The notes under the pieces are model-generated. The model was not told the DNA's origin, searched no databases, and saw only the letters and a program-made list of their open reading frames with translations. The translations under genes and the position numbers were made by a program. From Piscinibacter sp. XHJ-5 (GTDB lineage Bacteria > Pseudomonadota > Gammaproteobacteria > Burkholderiales > Burkholderiaceae_C), in NCBI RefSeq assembly GCF_029855045.1, contig NZ_CP123228.1:434001-498000 (forward strand): DNA of 64,000 bases. The letters run 5' to 3'. Shown in pieces: positions 39,867-49,277 of the stretch; position 1 is the first letter of the stretch, and every line of letters begins with the position of its first letter.

Positions 39867-40787
39867 ATGCCCGAGCCGATCTTTCGCATCGCCGGCCTTC
39901 ACAAGAGGTTCGGCGACAACACGGTGGTCCGCGACCTGTCCCTGCACATCGAACGCGGCGAGTGTCTCGGCGTCATCGGTCCCAACGGCGCCGGCAAGAC
40001 GACAACGATCCGCATGTGCCTGGGCCAGACGGCGCCGGACGGCGGCACCATCGAAGCCTTCGGATTGCCCATTCCGGCCCAGGTACGCGAAGCCAAGAAG
40101 CGGATCGGCGTGGTGACCCAGTTCGACAGCCTCGACCCCGACTTCACCTGCGCAGAAAACCTGCGTGTCTACGGCCGCTACTTCGGACTGCCGATCGCGA
40201 CCATCGAGGAGCGCATTCCCAGGCTGCTGGAGTTCTCTGCCCTGCAGGCCAAGGCCGGCGTGCGGCCGGGCGAGCTGTCCGGCGGCATGCGCCGGCGCCT
40301 GAGCCTGGGCCGCGCGTTGATCAACGACCCCGACCTGCTCCTGCTCGACGAGCCGACGACGGGCCTCGACCCGCAGGCTCGCCACTTGATGTGGGAGCGG
40401 CTGCAGAACCTGCTGCAGCAGGGCAAGTCCATTCTGCTGACGACGCACTTCATGGACGAGGCCGAGCGCCTCTGTGACCGGCTCATCGTGCTCGACCATG
40501 GACGCAAGATCGCCGAAGGCACGCCACGCGGACTCATTCGCGAGCACCTGGAGAGCGACGTCATCGAGGTCTACAGCGAGGGCGCGCGCGCGCTGGCCGC
40601 CGACCACGGCAGCTTGGCCCAGCGCGTCGAGACCAGCGGCGAGACGGTGTTCTTCTACCTGCGCGAGCCGCGGCCGCTGCTGCAGAAGCTGGCCGCGGAC
40701 CACCGGGTGCGCTACCTGCACCGGCCGGCGAACCTGGAGGACCTGTTCCTCAAGCTCACCGGCCGGCAGATCCGGGATGACGCCTGA
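39867..40787 (+). CDS. ABC transporter ATP-binding protein, NodI family
   Basis: This 306-aa ATPase powers the partner permease encoded next. Walker A is GPNGAGKTT (38-46), the signature is LSGGM (137-141) and Walker B/D-loop is LLLLDEPTTGLDPQ (157-170). The full length resembles rhizobial NodI. beta-Proteobacterial NodI/NodJ-like pairs are known relatives of the nodulation-factor exporter, but the bacteria carrying them usually do not nodulate, so the substrate is unknown. ATG 39867 is chosen over an in-frame TTG 18 bases earlier. The permease follows after 12 bp. Confidence 0.9.
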   Translation: MPEPIFRIAGLHKRFGDNTVVRDLSLHIERGECLGVIGPNGAGKTTTIRMCLGQTAPDGGTIEAFGLPIPAQVREAKKRIGVVTQFDSLDPDFTCAENLRVYGRYFGLPIATIEERIPRLLEFSALQAKAGVRPGELSGGMRRRLSLGRALINDPDLLLLDEPTTGLDPQARHLMWERLQNLLQQGKSILLTTHFMDEAERLCDRLIVLDHGRKIAEGTPRGLIREHLESDVIEVYSEGARALAADHGSLAQRVETSGETVFFYLREPRPLLQKLAADHRVRYLHRPANLEDLFLKLTGRQIRDDA

Positions 40788-40799
40788 AGGAGCACCGCG

Positions 40800-41585
40800 A
40801 TGCTGATCTCTTTCTACGCCGCGCCGCGAATCACCGCGCGCTTCTATCCCGTCGTGCTGCGCAACCTGCTGGTGTGGCGCAAGCTCGCGGTGCCGAGCGT
40901 GGTCGGCAACATCGCCGAGCCGCTCATCACGCTGGTCGCCTTCGGCTACGGACTCGGCTCGATGATCGGGCGCGTCGACGGGCTGCCGTACGTGACCTAT
41001 CTCGCCTCGGGCAGCATCGCGGTGAGCTGCACGCTGGCCGCGACCTTCGAAGCGCTGTATTCGGCCTTCTCGCGCATGCATGTTCAGAAGACCTGGGAGA
41101 GCATCATGAACGCGCCGATCGCGCTCGACGACATCGTGTTCGCCGAGATGCTGTGGGCCGCGCTGAAAAGCCTGTTCTCGGTGGCCGCCATCATGGCCGT
41201 CATCTACGCCCTGAACATCAGCCGAGCGCCCAGCATGCTGCTGGCCCTGCCGCTGCTCGGCGTCGTGGGCGTCACCTTCGCGTCGATCGCGCTCGTGTTC
41301 AACGCGCTGGCCAAGGGGTACGACTTCTTCACCTACTACTTCACGCTGGTGCTGACGCCGATGACCTTCCTGTCCGGCGTCTACTTCCCGATCAGTCAGA
41401 TGCCGCCGTGGCTGCAGGCCGTGGCCGAGGTGCTGCCCCTGACGGCGGCGGTGGAGCTGGTGCGGCCGCTCGTCATCGGCGAACTGCCGTCCGACTGGCT
41501 GAGGCCCCTGGCAGTGCTGGGCGCATATGCGGCCGGGGGATACTACCTGGCCCTGGTGCTGACGCGGCGCCGCTTCTTCAAGTGA
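40800..41585 (+). CDS. ABC transporter permease, NodJ family (ABC-2 type)
   Basis: The 261-aa permease has about six hydrophobic segments and the ABC-2 domain motif TPMTFLSGVYFPISQMPPWL near the C-terminus. RRFFK ends the protein. With the ATPase 12 bp upstream it forms a two-gene exporter. The neighbours (rplQ before, dsbD after) say nothing about substrate; relatives export lipochito-oligosaccharides or unknown amphiphiles. Confidence 0.9.
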   Translation: MLISFYAAPRITARFYPVVLRNLLVWRKLAVPSVVGNIAEPLITLVAFGYGLGSMIGRVDGLPYVTYLASGSIAVSCTLAATFEALYSAFSRMHVQKTWESIMNAPIALDDIVFAEMLWAALKSLFSVAAIMAVIYALNISRAPSMLLALPLLGVVGVTFASIALVFNALAKGYDFFTYYFTLVLTPMTFLSGVYFPISQMPPWLQAVAEVLPLTAAVELVRPLVIGELPSDWLRPLAVLGAYAAGGYYLALVLTRRRFFK

Positions 41586-41638
41586 CCCGGAACCTCCTCG
41601 CGGGACGCAAGTCAGTGCAAGAACGTATACGTGTGGGA

Positions 41639-43501
41639 ATGGACCGGATGCTCAGCGCTCGCAGGATCGGAATCATCATCGGCGGCGCACTCGCGGCGGC
41701 GGCCTTGCTCACCACGAGCGCGCCGGCCGGGGCGGCGGACGAGTTCCTCGATCCGGAAATCGCCTTCAAGGGCAGTGTCCGGGCGGTCGACGAACGAACG
41801 GTCGAGGTGAGCTTCGAGATCGCGCCCGGCTACTACCTCTACCGAGAGCAGTTCAAGTTCGCCGCCACGGGCGCCACCCTGGGCTTGCCGGCCATTCCGG
41901 CCGGCAAGATCAAGTTCGACGAGACGTTCCAGAAGAACGTCGAAACCCATCGCGACATGCTGCGCATCGCCGTGCCGGTGCAGCAGGCGGGCGGGGCCTT
42001 TCGCCTCGCCGTGAACTACCAGGGCTGCGCCGACAAGGGCCTGTGCTATCCGCCGATGCAGATGCGCGCCGATGTGCACCTGGCCGCCTTCGGCGGCTCG
42101 GGGAGCGTGAAGGTACTGCCGGGTCGCGACATGGCGGGCGCACCCGACCCCGCCGCGGTGCCGGTGGCCGCGGCGGTGGGTGTCAACACGGCCTCGGCGG
42201 CCGACGGTGCGGGCATCGAGGCGGCACTGCGCAGCGGCGGCTTCTGGACCATCGTCGGCGTGTTCTTCGTCGCCGGGATCGTGCTGTCGTTCACGCCGTG
42301 CGTGCTGCCGATGGTGCCGATCCTGTCGTCCATCATCGTCGGGCACAGCGCCAAGGGCGAGCGCCCGGACGGCAGCCGGCGGCGCGGCTTCGCGCTGGCC
42401 CTGTCGTACTCGCTCGGCATGGCCCTCGTCTATACCGCGCTGGGCATCGCTGCGGGCCTGGCCGGCGAGGGCCTTGCCGCCAGCCTGCAGAACCCCTGGG
42501 TGCTCGGGGCGTTTGCACTCGCGCTGGTGCTGCTGTCCCTGTCGATGTTCGGCGTCTACGAGCTGCAGTTGCCGTCGGCCGTGACGGGCCCGCTCACGGG
42601 GGTGTCGCAGCGCCTGCCCGGCGGCCGCTTCGCAGGCGTGTTCGCCATGGGCGGCGTCTCCGCGCTCATCGTGAGCCCGTGTGTGGCCGCGCCGCTGGCC
42701 GCCGCGCTGGTGTTCCTCAGCCAGACGCGCGACGTTGCGCTCGGCGGCTCGGCGCTCTTCTCGCTCGCCGCGGGGATGAGCGTGCCGCTGTTGCTCGTCG
42801 GTGCATCGGCCGGTGCGCTGCTCCCGAAGGCCGGGGCATGGATGAACGACGTCAAGCATGTGTTCGGCGTGCTGCTCGTCGCGGTCGCGATCTGGACCAT
42901 CCAGCCGGTGGTGCCGGCGGCGCTGTCGCTCGCGATGTGGGGCGCGCTTCTCGTGGGCAGTGCCGCGGCCCTGTACCTGTCCCGCCGCCGGGACGCCGCG
43001 CCGGGATGGGGCCGGAAGGCCGCTGCCGCGGTGCTCGGCGTCGGCGGCCTGCTGCAACTGGTCGGCGCGGCCTCGGGCGGGGGCGATCCGCTGCAGCCGC
43101 TGGCCCATCTGCGCGGATCGCGTGAAGCAGCGCAGGCATTGCCCTTCGCGATGGTGCGCAACGTCGCCGAGCTCGATGCCGCATTGACCGCCGCACGGCA
43201 GCAGGGGCGGCCGGCCATGCTCGACTTCTATGCCGACTGGTGCGTGTCGTGCAAGGAGATGGAGCGCTTCACGTTCTCCGACGGCGCCGTGCGCGGCAAG
43301 CTGGCGAACGCGGTGCTGCTGAAGGCCGACGTGACGAAGAACAACGCCGAGGACCGCGAGCTGCTCAAGCGCTTCCAGCTCTTCGGGCCGCCGGGAACGA
43401 TCTTCTTCGACGGCCAGGGACGTGAAGTCGGCAGCGCCCGTGTGATCGGCTACCAGAACAGCGAACGCTTCCTCGAAACGCTGCGCACCGTGGGTCTTTG
43501 A
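41639..43501 (+). CDS. dsbD: Thiol:disulfide interchange protein DsbD
   Basis: This 620-aa protein carries electrons from cytoplasmic thioredoxin to the periplasm (DsbC, DsbG, cytochrome c maturation). A signal peptide (about 1-32) leads to the periplasmic alpha domain with Cys130 and Cys136 (GCADKGLCYPP). Eight membrane segments follow, with Cys221 in FTPCVLPMVP and Cys348 in SPCVAAP. The C-terminal thioredoxin-like domain has DWCVSCKE (Cys535/Cys538). All three redox pairs are intact. The frame is open upstream; ATG 41639 is the first start giving a signal peptide, and 41648 is an alternative. Confidence 0.95.
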   Translation: MDRMLSARRIGIIIGGALAAAALLTTSAPAGAADEFLDPEIAFKGSVRAVDERTVEVSFEIAPGYYLYREQFKFAATGATLGLPAIPAGKIKFDETFQKNVETHRDMLRIAVPVQQAGGAFRLAVNYQGCADKGLCYPPMQMRADVHLAAFGGSGSVKVLPGRDMAGAPDPAAVPVAAAVGVNTASAADGAGIEAALRSGGFWTIVGVFFVAGIVLSFTPCVLPMVPILSSIIVGHSAKGERPDGSRRRGFALALSYSLGMALVYTALGIAAGLAGEGLAASLQNPWVLGAFALALVLLSLSMFGVYELQLPSAVTGPLTGVSQRLPGGRFAGVFAMGGVSALIVSPCVAAPLAAALVFLSQTRDVALGGSALFSLAAGMSVPLLLVGASAGALLPKAGAWMNDVKHVFGVLLVAVAIWTIQPVVPAALSLAMWGALLVGSAAALYLSRRRDAAPGWGRKAAAAVLGVGGLLQLVGAASGGGDPLQPLAHLRGSREAAQALPFAMVRNVAELDAALTAARQQGRPAMLDFYADWCVSCKEMERFTFSDGAVRGKLANAVLLKADVTKNNAEDRELLKRFQLFGPPGTIFFDGQGREVGSARVIGYQNSERFLETLRTVGL

Positions 43502-43554
43502 CATGCGTCGGCGGCAGGGACATCACGTCGCTGTGTTATAGTCGCAGGCTCAGT

Positions 43555-43631
<77 letters not shown>

Positions 43632-43641
43632 CAGAACCTGC

Positions 43642-43680
43642 AGGCCCGGACCGACGTTGTCGGTCCGGGCCTTTCTCTTT
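43642..43680 (+). terminator. Strong terminator after tRNA-fMet
   Basis: A perfect 14-bp stem, AGGCCCGGACCGAC (43642-43655) with GTCGGTCCGGGCCT (43659-43672), closes a GTT loop and is followed by TTCTCTTT. A near copy is found at 62750-62791. Confidence 0.93.
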
Positions 43681-43845
43681 GCATGCCACGTCGTCGTTCT
43701 GCAGGGCGCCGGCGGCTCCTGCACGGCCGGTCGGCAGACCCGCCGCCGCAGAGCCAGCTCGCGCTCAGACGGCAAGTGCGAGCCCGGCTGCAGGTGCGGT
43801 TGAGGATCTGCGCGTTGGTTCGACCGCATGCCGGCGGGTGGTGAA

Positions 43846-45723
43846 TCAGAACGCCACGCCGGCGGCGATCATGAGGTTGCTGCGGTCCGTGGCGAGGCTG
43901 TAGTTGCCGCCCGAGAAACGAGTGAACTGGACATCGGCGAAGTACGCCTTGCCCCAGTCCGCGCGCAGCCCCACGCGCAGGGCCCTGCGTCCCTTGGAAA
44001 AAGTGGCGTCGTGTGAATAGCCGTGCACGTCCTGCGCCAGCAGGAGCGATGGCGTGAGCGTCGCACCCGCGAACGCATTGGCATAGGTGGCAGCGGCGCG
44101 CACGCGCAAGCCCCAGGCGTCTCGCGTGATGAAGCCGTCAGTGGTGCAGGTCTTGCCCGCCACGCCCGACAGGCCAGGCGCCGCCTCCGAGCAGGGTGAG
44201 AGTGCGCCGTTGACGAGCCAGGGCGCGGTGCCGTAGGAGAGCGGCCGGCCGTAACGCATCACCTGCGGGTCGGGCAGACCCGACACGTGGCTCCAGCCGA
44301 GCTCGCCTGAGAGCACCACGCGCTCGGCGCCCATCGCCTTGGGCCACACCTTGTTGCCGCCGAGGTTCAGCGTGGTCACGCCGAAGCGGTCGAAGCCGTC
44401 GAAGCTGCCGCCCGCGGGAACGGCGAGGATGTTCTTCTGCAGTTGCAGCAACGCGGTCGGCGCGCGCAGCAGGAAGCCGTTGAGCAGGTCGTTGGAGTTC
44501 ATCGACAGCGGCTGGTTGGGCCGGTGCGAGAGTTCTCCGTAGACATTTGCCGCGGGGCCGAGCTTCGTGTCGAAGCTCACGCCGTAGAGGCGGATGTTCT
44601 CAGGGAACACCGTCGAGTAGCGCAGACCGTTGGGATCGGCCAGGCGCTGCAGTCCGCCGGCCAGGCCCGCAGGCAGCGTGGCGCCGTTGACGTTCTCCAC
44701 CGTGAGGCGGAAGTACGGCTGCGCGCTGTGCGTGTTCATGGCATACGCGGCGAAGTCGGTCGCGATCGAAGGCGCCTTGACGCGCAGTGCCAGGCCGAAT
44801 TGCCCGCCTTTCTTCGCGCGCACGTCGTCGTTGCGGTGCAGATAGAAGCCGCTTTGCAGGATGCTCTGCTCGGTGAGCGAGGCGACCGACGAGACCGGCG
44901 TGTTCGGGATGGGAGCAGGGATGGCGCCTGTGAACTTGCAGCCGTGCGGCACGAGCGAGGCCACGTCGAAGAAGGTGCCGCACGCGGGAAACTCGTGCTG
45001 CCGCGACTCGAAGGCCACGAACGCTTCGGCGCTCCACTGCGCGTTCAGAGTGGCGCGCAGGTCGAGCATGCCCACGGGCACCTTGCTTTCGGCCGGCAGC
45101 GCACCCGGGCGCACCTGCGCGGCGTAGTCCTGCGGGTTGATGGCCGAATTGATGCCGCCGGTGAAGAATTGCGAGGTACCCCAGGAGAGCACCTGGCGGC
45201 CCAGCCGCGCGTCGAGGCGCTTTCCGGCAATCTCCGTATCGCCGTAGGCATAGGCATCGCGCAGCTCGATGCCCTCGAACTTCGCACCGCGGTGCAGGCC
45301 CTCGTCGGACAGCTTGGCGTTGGGCGTGAAGCCGTTGGGATAGTTGCCGTACGGCACGGTGCGGCTGCGCAGCGTGAAGTCGGTCCACGCGCTGGCGCGG
45401 GCGAAGACACCGAGATGCTGGCCATGCACGTCCCCTTCGACCAGCGCCTTCAGCACCGTGGACACGGGACGGTGGCGCGCGAAGTTGAGATCGGAGCCGC
45501 CGGTCTGGCCGACGAGCTGGCCGGGCGTGGTCCCGGGCACGACGGTCGACGGAATGAGCGCGTAGACCACGGGGTCCGGTGCATCCATGCGCACCGTGGT
45601 GCCGAAGGTGACGGTGGCGCCGAGCTTGGCGTCCACGCCCTCGGCGGGCTTGAAGTCGGCGGCGACTGCCGGCAGGGCGGCGCTGATGAAGCTCAGCGCG
45701 AAGGCGTTTCGAACAGGAGTCAT
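43846..45723 (-). CDS. DUF1302 family outer-membrane protein
   Basis: The 625-aa protein starts with a signal peptide (about residues 1-21, ending AVAADF). A long beta-rich sequence with many aromatic/Gly alternations follows, and it ends in Phe (NLMIAAGVAF). DUF1302 signatures include GRQVLSWGTSQFFTGGINSAINP and VYGELSHRPNQPLSMNSNDLL. DUF1302 proteins are often encoded near lipid or hydrophobic-compound metabolism genes, commonly with a DUF1329 partner, which is absent here. It lies 57 bp downstream of the YeiH-family gene. Its function is unknown. Confidence 0.85.
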   Translation of the reverse strand: MTPVRNAFALSFISAALPAVAADFKPAEGVDAKLGATVTFGTTVRMDAPDPVVYALIPSTVVPGTTPGQLVGQTGGSDLNFARHRPVSTVLKALVEGDVHGQHLGVFARASAWTDFTLRSRTVPYGNYPNGFTPNAKLSDEGLHRGAKFEGIELRDAYAYGDTEIAGKRLDARLGRQVLSWGTSQFFTGGINSAINPQDYAAQVRPGALPAESKVPVGMLDLRATLNAQWSAEAFVAFESRQHEFPACGTFFDVASLVPHGCKFTGAIPAPIPNTPVSSVASLTEQSILQSGFYLHRNDDVRAKKGGQFGLALRVKAPSIATDFAAYAMNTHSAQPYFRLTVENVNGATLPAGLAGGLQRLADPNGLRYSTVFPENIRLYGVSFDTKLGPAANVYGELSHRPNQPLSMNSNDLLNGFLLRAPTALLQLQKNILAVPAGGSFDGFDRFGVTTLNLGGNKVWPKAMGAERVVLSGELGWSHVSGLPDPQVMRYGRPLSYGTAPWLVNGALSPCSEAAPGLSGVAGKTCTTDGFITRDAWGLRVRAAATYANAFAGATLTPSLLLAQDVHGYSHDATFSKGRRALRVGLRADWGKAYFADVQFTRFSGGNYSLATDRSNLMIAAGVAF

Positions 45724-45780
45724 GAAGGCTCGTCTCGTGGCGTTGTAGGGATGGAAAAGGGGAATCGATGGCGCGCGCGC

Positions 45781-46806
45781 TCAATGCATCCAGCGCTGCG
45801 ACGCGAGCACCAGCGCCGCGAGGAACAGCGTCTCGCCCACCATCAGCACGATGGGCTTGAAGCCGACGCCGGCCACGTCCTTGAGCTGCGTCTTCATGCC
45901 GATGGCGGCGATCGCAGCCACCAGCATCCAGCGGGACACGTCGCTGCCGATCGATTGAACCGTCGCCGGCACGAGGCCCGTGCTGTTGATGGCGACGAGC
46001 AGAGCGAAAGCCACGGCGAAGCCGGGCAGCAGCGGGGGCCGCGCGCCGTGCTCGCCGCCCTCGGCTCGAGTGCGGGCGCGCGCGATTCCCGCGGCCAGCA
46101 CGATCACCGGCAGCAGCATCGCCACGCGCATGAGCTTGACCAGCGTCGCCACGTCGCCGGCTTCGCGCGACATGCCGTAGCCCGCGCCCACCACCTGCGC
46201 CACGTCGTGGATGGTGGCGCCGAGGAACACGCCGGCCGCGTGATCGGAGAGGCCCAGCCAGCGCGCGAGCATCGGGTACGCAATCATGGCCAGCGTGGAG
46301 AGCGCGCTCACGCCGATCACCGTGAACAGCGTCGCTCGCTCCTTCTGATGGTGCGCGGGCAGCGCGGCGGCGAGCGCGAGAGCGGCCGAGGCGCCGCAGA
46401 TGGCCGTCGCTCCGCCGGTGAGCAGGCCGAACAGCGACTGGAAACCCATGGCGCGGGCCACGGCCATCGCCAGGCCGATGGTGAGCACGACCGACATCAC
46501 CACCAGCAGAAACGGCTCCCAGCCCAGCGCCACCACTTGTGCCGCGGTGATGCGCAGGCCGAGCAGCGCCACGCCGATGCGCAGCAGCGTGCGTCCGCTG
46601 AAGGCGATGCCCGGCGCGCAGGGCCCCTCGGCGGACAGGAAGTTCATCGCCATGCCGAGCAGCAGCGCGAACAGCATCACCGGCGCGCCGTAGTGCTGCG
46701 ACAAGAAGGTGGCGGCTGCAGCCACCACGCCGCAGGCCAGCACGCCGGGAAGCAGTACGCGCGCACGGTCCAGGCCGGCGACGCGGCCGATAGAGAAGGC
46801 GGCCAT
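45781..46806 (-). CDS. YeiH/UPF0324 family putative sulfate exporter
   Basis: The 341-aa membrane protein has about ten hydrophobic segments. Family landmarks are GGATAICGASAALALA in the middle, GVFLGATIHDVAQVVGAGY and the C-terminal AAIGMKTQLKDVAGVGFKP. The family is annotated as putative sulfate exporter by weak evidence. It is preceded four bases upstream by a 61-aa gene in the same orientation and followed by the DUF1302 gene. Confidence 0.88.
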   Translation of the reverse strand: MAAFSIGRVAGLDRARVLLPGVLACGVVAAAATFLSQHYGAPVMLFALLLGMAMNFLSAEGPCAPGIAFSGRTLLRIGVALLGLRITAAQVVALGWEPFLLVVMSVVLTIGLAMAVARAMGFQSLFGLLTGGATAICGASAALALAAALPAHHQKERATLFTVIGVSALSTLAMIAYPMLARWLGLSDHAAGVFLGATIHDVAQVVGAGYGMSREAGDVATLVKLMRVAMLLPVIVLAAGIARARTRAEGGEHGARPPLLPGFAVAFALLVAINSTGLVPATVQSIGSDVSRWMLVAAIAAIGMKTQLKDVAGVGFKPIVLMVGETLFLAALVLASQRWMH

Positions 46807-46810
46807 GGCG

Positions 46811-46996
46811 TCAAGCCGTGGGCATGCGGTGCCGCACGATCGCGCGCCTGCCGGGGCGCCGGTCGCCCTGCATCTGCAGCGAGCACCCCAGCCGCGCCTG
46901 TTGCACCGGCTTCGGTTCCGGCCAATCGCCTGCCGGCGCGTCCCAGTCGTGATGCTTCGTGCGCAGCTCTTGCAGACATTGTCGAAGCAGTGCCAT
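46811..46996 (-). CDS. Small hypothetical protein (61 aa) upstream of the YeiH-like gene
   Basis: The protein begins MALLRQCLQELRTKHHDWD and ends RAIVRHRMPTA. A good ribosome-binding GGAGA lies five bases before the ATG, and the stop is four bases before the next start, so it appears translationally coupled. It has a Trp-Asp/Pro-rich middle (DAPAGDWPEPKP) and a basic C-terminus; there is no membrane segment and no family I recognise. The longer open frame upstream has no supporting signals. Confidence 0.5.
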   Translation of the reverse strand: MALLRQCLQELRTKHHDWDAPAGDWPEPKPVQQARLGCSLQMQGDRRPGRRAIVRHRMPTA

Positions 46997-47172
46997 GGTC
47001 GTCTCCGTAGTTGTTTCCTCGTGGCTGAAATCTAGGCAACGGCCGCATCGCCGGCCCCACTCTCGTGGAGGGGGCTCCCACACTCCGCCGCTGCCCCCCG
47101 GCCAAGAGGGGGGCGGGCAGGCATCAGGACTTCCAGAATTCGCCGCACACCCAAGCCGTCCTGGAGACCCCG

Positions 47173-47643
47173 ATGGCGATCCCGCCGAACTACCTCTTCG
47201 CCACGCTGAATGACCACGTCGGTCACGACTTCGGCGCGTCGACTCCCACCCGGCTCGACCAGCCGCGCATCGACCGATTCGCCGAGTGCACCGGCGACGA
47301 CCAATGGATTCATGTCGACGTCGAACGCGCCAGGACACAGACGCCCACCGGCAGCACGATCGCCCACGGCCTGCTGTTGCTCTCGCTCATCCCGGCAGCG
47401 CAGTACGAGCTGGGTGTCTATCCGCGCGATGCGTCCAACGTACTGAACTACGGATTCGACAGGGTGCGCTTCCTGGCACCGGTGACCGCCGGCACGTCGA
47501 TCGCGCTGCGCGTCGAACTCGCCGAGGTGGCGGACAAAGGTCCCGGCCGAACGCTGGTTCGCTGCCGCAACACGGCCTATGCGGTCGATGCGCCGGAGCG
47601 TCCCGTGATGGTTGCCGAATCGCTCGGAATGGTGATCGCATGA
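47173..47643 (+). CDS. MaoC-like (R)-enoyl-CoA hydratase
   Basis: The 156-aa hot-dog-fold protein carries the hydratase-2 active-site pattern: Asp43 and His48 in GDDQWIHVD, followed by TGSTIAHGLLLLSL. Such enzymes turn trans-2-enoyl-CoA from beta-oxidation into (R)-3-hydroxyacyl-CoA. Its stop overlaps the phaC start (ATGA), so it probably supplies monomers to the PHA synthase. It also resembles NodN-type dehydratases. The start is the ATG at 47173; the upstream open frame lacks conservation. Confidence 0.87.
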   Translation: MAIPPNYLFATLNDHVGHDFGASTPTRLDQPRIDRFAECTGDDQWIHVDVERARTQTPTGSTIAHGLLLLSLIPAAQYELGVYPRDASNVLNYGFDRVRFLAPVTAGTSIALRVELAEVADKGPGRTLVRCRNTAYAVDAPERPVMVAESLGMVIA

Positions 47644-49277
47644 GCGCCGGCAACCGGCTTGGCCCCTCGATGCTGGCGGCGGCCGTCGCCGTGCTCAAGA
47701 AGCCGCACCGCACGGCAGGCAGCGTCGGACGGGCGGTCTGCGAATGGGCTCGGGTGGTGCGGGGCACGTCGAGCGTGGCGCCCGCACCCGGCGATCGCCG
47801 TTTCGACGACCCGACCTGGCGCGAAAGCCCGCTGTACCGCCGAGTGATGCAAGGCCATCTGGCCCTGGCTCGCGAGACACGCCGGCTGGCCAGTGAGCTC
47901 GACCTGTCACCGCGCGATGAAGCCCGCGCGAAGATGATGGTGGGCATGGCGGCCGACTCGCTGGCGCCCACCAACACGCTGCTCGGCAACCCGGCTGCGC
48001 TCAAGCGCACGCTCGAATCGAATGGGCGCAACCTGACCACAGGGCTGGCGCAGCTGATTGAAGACTGGCGCCACAACGGCGGCCTGCCGGCGTCGGTGGA
48101 CGTGAGCAAGTTCAAGGTCGGCGCGAACCTGGCTGCGACGCCCGGCGACGTCGTCTACCGCAACGAACAGCTCGAGCTGATCCAGTACCGACCGCAGACA
48201 CCGACAGTGCACGGCACGCCGCTGTTCATCGTGCCGCCGCAGATCAACAAGTACTACGTCTGGGATCTGGCGCCCGATCGCAGCCTGATCGAGTTCCTGG
48301 TCCGGCAAGGCTTCCAGGTGTCTGTCGTGAGCTGGTTCAACCCCACCGCCGCGCAAGCGGAGTGGGGCCTCGGGACCTATGTCCTGGCGCTCGAGGACGC
48401 GATGCGGGTGGCGCGCGAGATCACGCGCTCGCCCCAGCTGCACCTGCTCGGCGCCTGCTCGGGCGGCATCACGTCGGCCGCGCTGCTGGCCTACCTGTCC
48501 GCCAAGGGCAGCGACTGGGCACGCAGCCTGACGCTGCTGGTCGCGATGCTGGACACCGACGGGATTGCCGACAGCTCCATGGGTTTGTTCGCACACCTCG
48601 AGACGCTGGACCTGGCGCGCACGCTGAGCGGCGCACGCGGTGTGCTCGAAGGCAAGGAGCTGGCCAAGGTCTTCGCTTGGCTGCGCCCCAACGACTTGAT
48701 CTTCAACTACTGGGTCAACAACTACCTCATGGGTCACAAGCCGCCGGCCTTCGACGTCTTGTACTGGAACTCGGACACCACGCGGATGCCGGCGCGATTG
48801 CATGCCGACTTCATCGCGCTGCTGGAGTCGAACGCCTTGTCGCAGCCGGGTGGCGTGACGATTGCCGGTCACTCGCTGAGCCTTCGCGACATCCGCTGCG
48901 ACAGCTACATCGTCGCGGGACGCACCGACCACATCACGCCCTGGGAAGGCTGTTATCGCACGCGCGAGCTGCTCGGCGGGCACAGCGAGTTCGTGCTCAG
49001 CTCGAGCGGACACGTGCAGACGATCGTCAGCCCGCCGGGCAACAAGAAGAGCTCGTTTCTTTCCAACGCGGGTCCACACGATTCGCCGGATTCGTTCGAG
49101 CAGGGCGCGGTGACGAACGAAGGCACCTGGTGGCCGCACCTGACGCAATGGCTTGCGGCACGCTCCGACGCGGACAAGCGCGCGCCGCGGCAGACTGGAT
49201 CACGCCGGCATCCGTCGCTCGGCGCCGCGCCGGGCAGCTACGTCATGGCTGGCGGCCGCGACGCATCCGCAGAATGA
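47640..49277 (+). CDS. phaC: Poly(3-hydroxyalkanoate) synthase, class II-like
   Basis: The 545-aa synthase polymerises (R)-3-hydroxyacyl-CoA into storage polyester. The catalytic triad is visible: Cys273 in the lipase-like box GACSGG, Asp430 in AGRTDHITPWEGCY and His458 in SSSGHVQT. The segment SPPGNKKSSFLSN and the overall motif set resemble the medium-chain-length class II enzymes of Pseudomonas more than class I. It overlaps the MaoC gene by four bases and the phaZ gene by four bases. Substrate chain length is an inference. Confidence 0.9.
   Translation: MSAGNRLGPSMLAAAVAVLKKPHRTAGSVGRAVCEWARVVRGTSSVAPAPGDRRFDDPTWRESPLYRRVMQGHLALARETRRLASELDLSPRDEARAKMMVGMAADSLAPTNTLLGNPAALKRTLESNGRNLTTGLAQLIEDWRHNGGLPASVDVSKFKVGANLAATPGDVVYRNEQLELIQYRPQTPTVHGTPLFIVPPQINKYYVWDLAPDRSLIEFLVRQGFQVSVVSWFNPTAAQAEWGLGTYVLALEDAMRVAREITRSPQLHLLGACSGGITSAALLAYLSAKGSDWARSLTLLVAMLDTDGIADSSMGLFAHLETLDLARTLSGARGVLEGKELAKVFAWLRPNDLIFNYWVNNYLMGHKPPAFDVLYWNSDTTRMPARLHADFIALLESNALSQPGGVTIAGHSLSLRDIRCDSYIVAGRTDHITPWEGCYRTRELLGGHSEFVLSSSGHVQTIVSPPGNKKSSFLSNAGPHDSPDSFEQGAVTNEGTWWPHLTQWLAARSDADKRAPRQTGSRRHPSLGAAPGSYVMAGGRDASAE

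Noticed and set aside
44443..47010. A long + strand open frame opposite the DUF1302 and YeiH-like genes
   Set aside because: Both - strand genes have clear family motifs, signal peptide or membrane segments; the + strand translation is Arg/His/Gly-rich noise.
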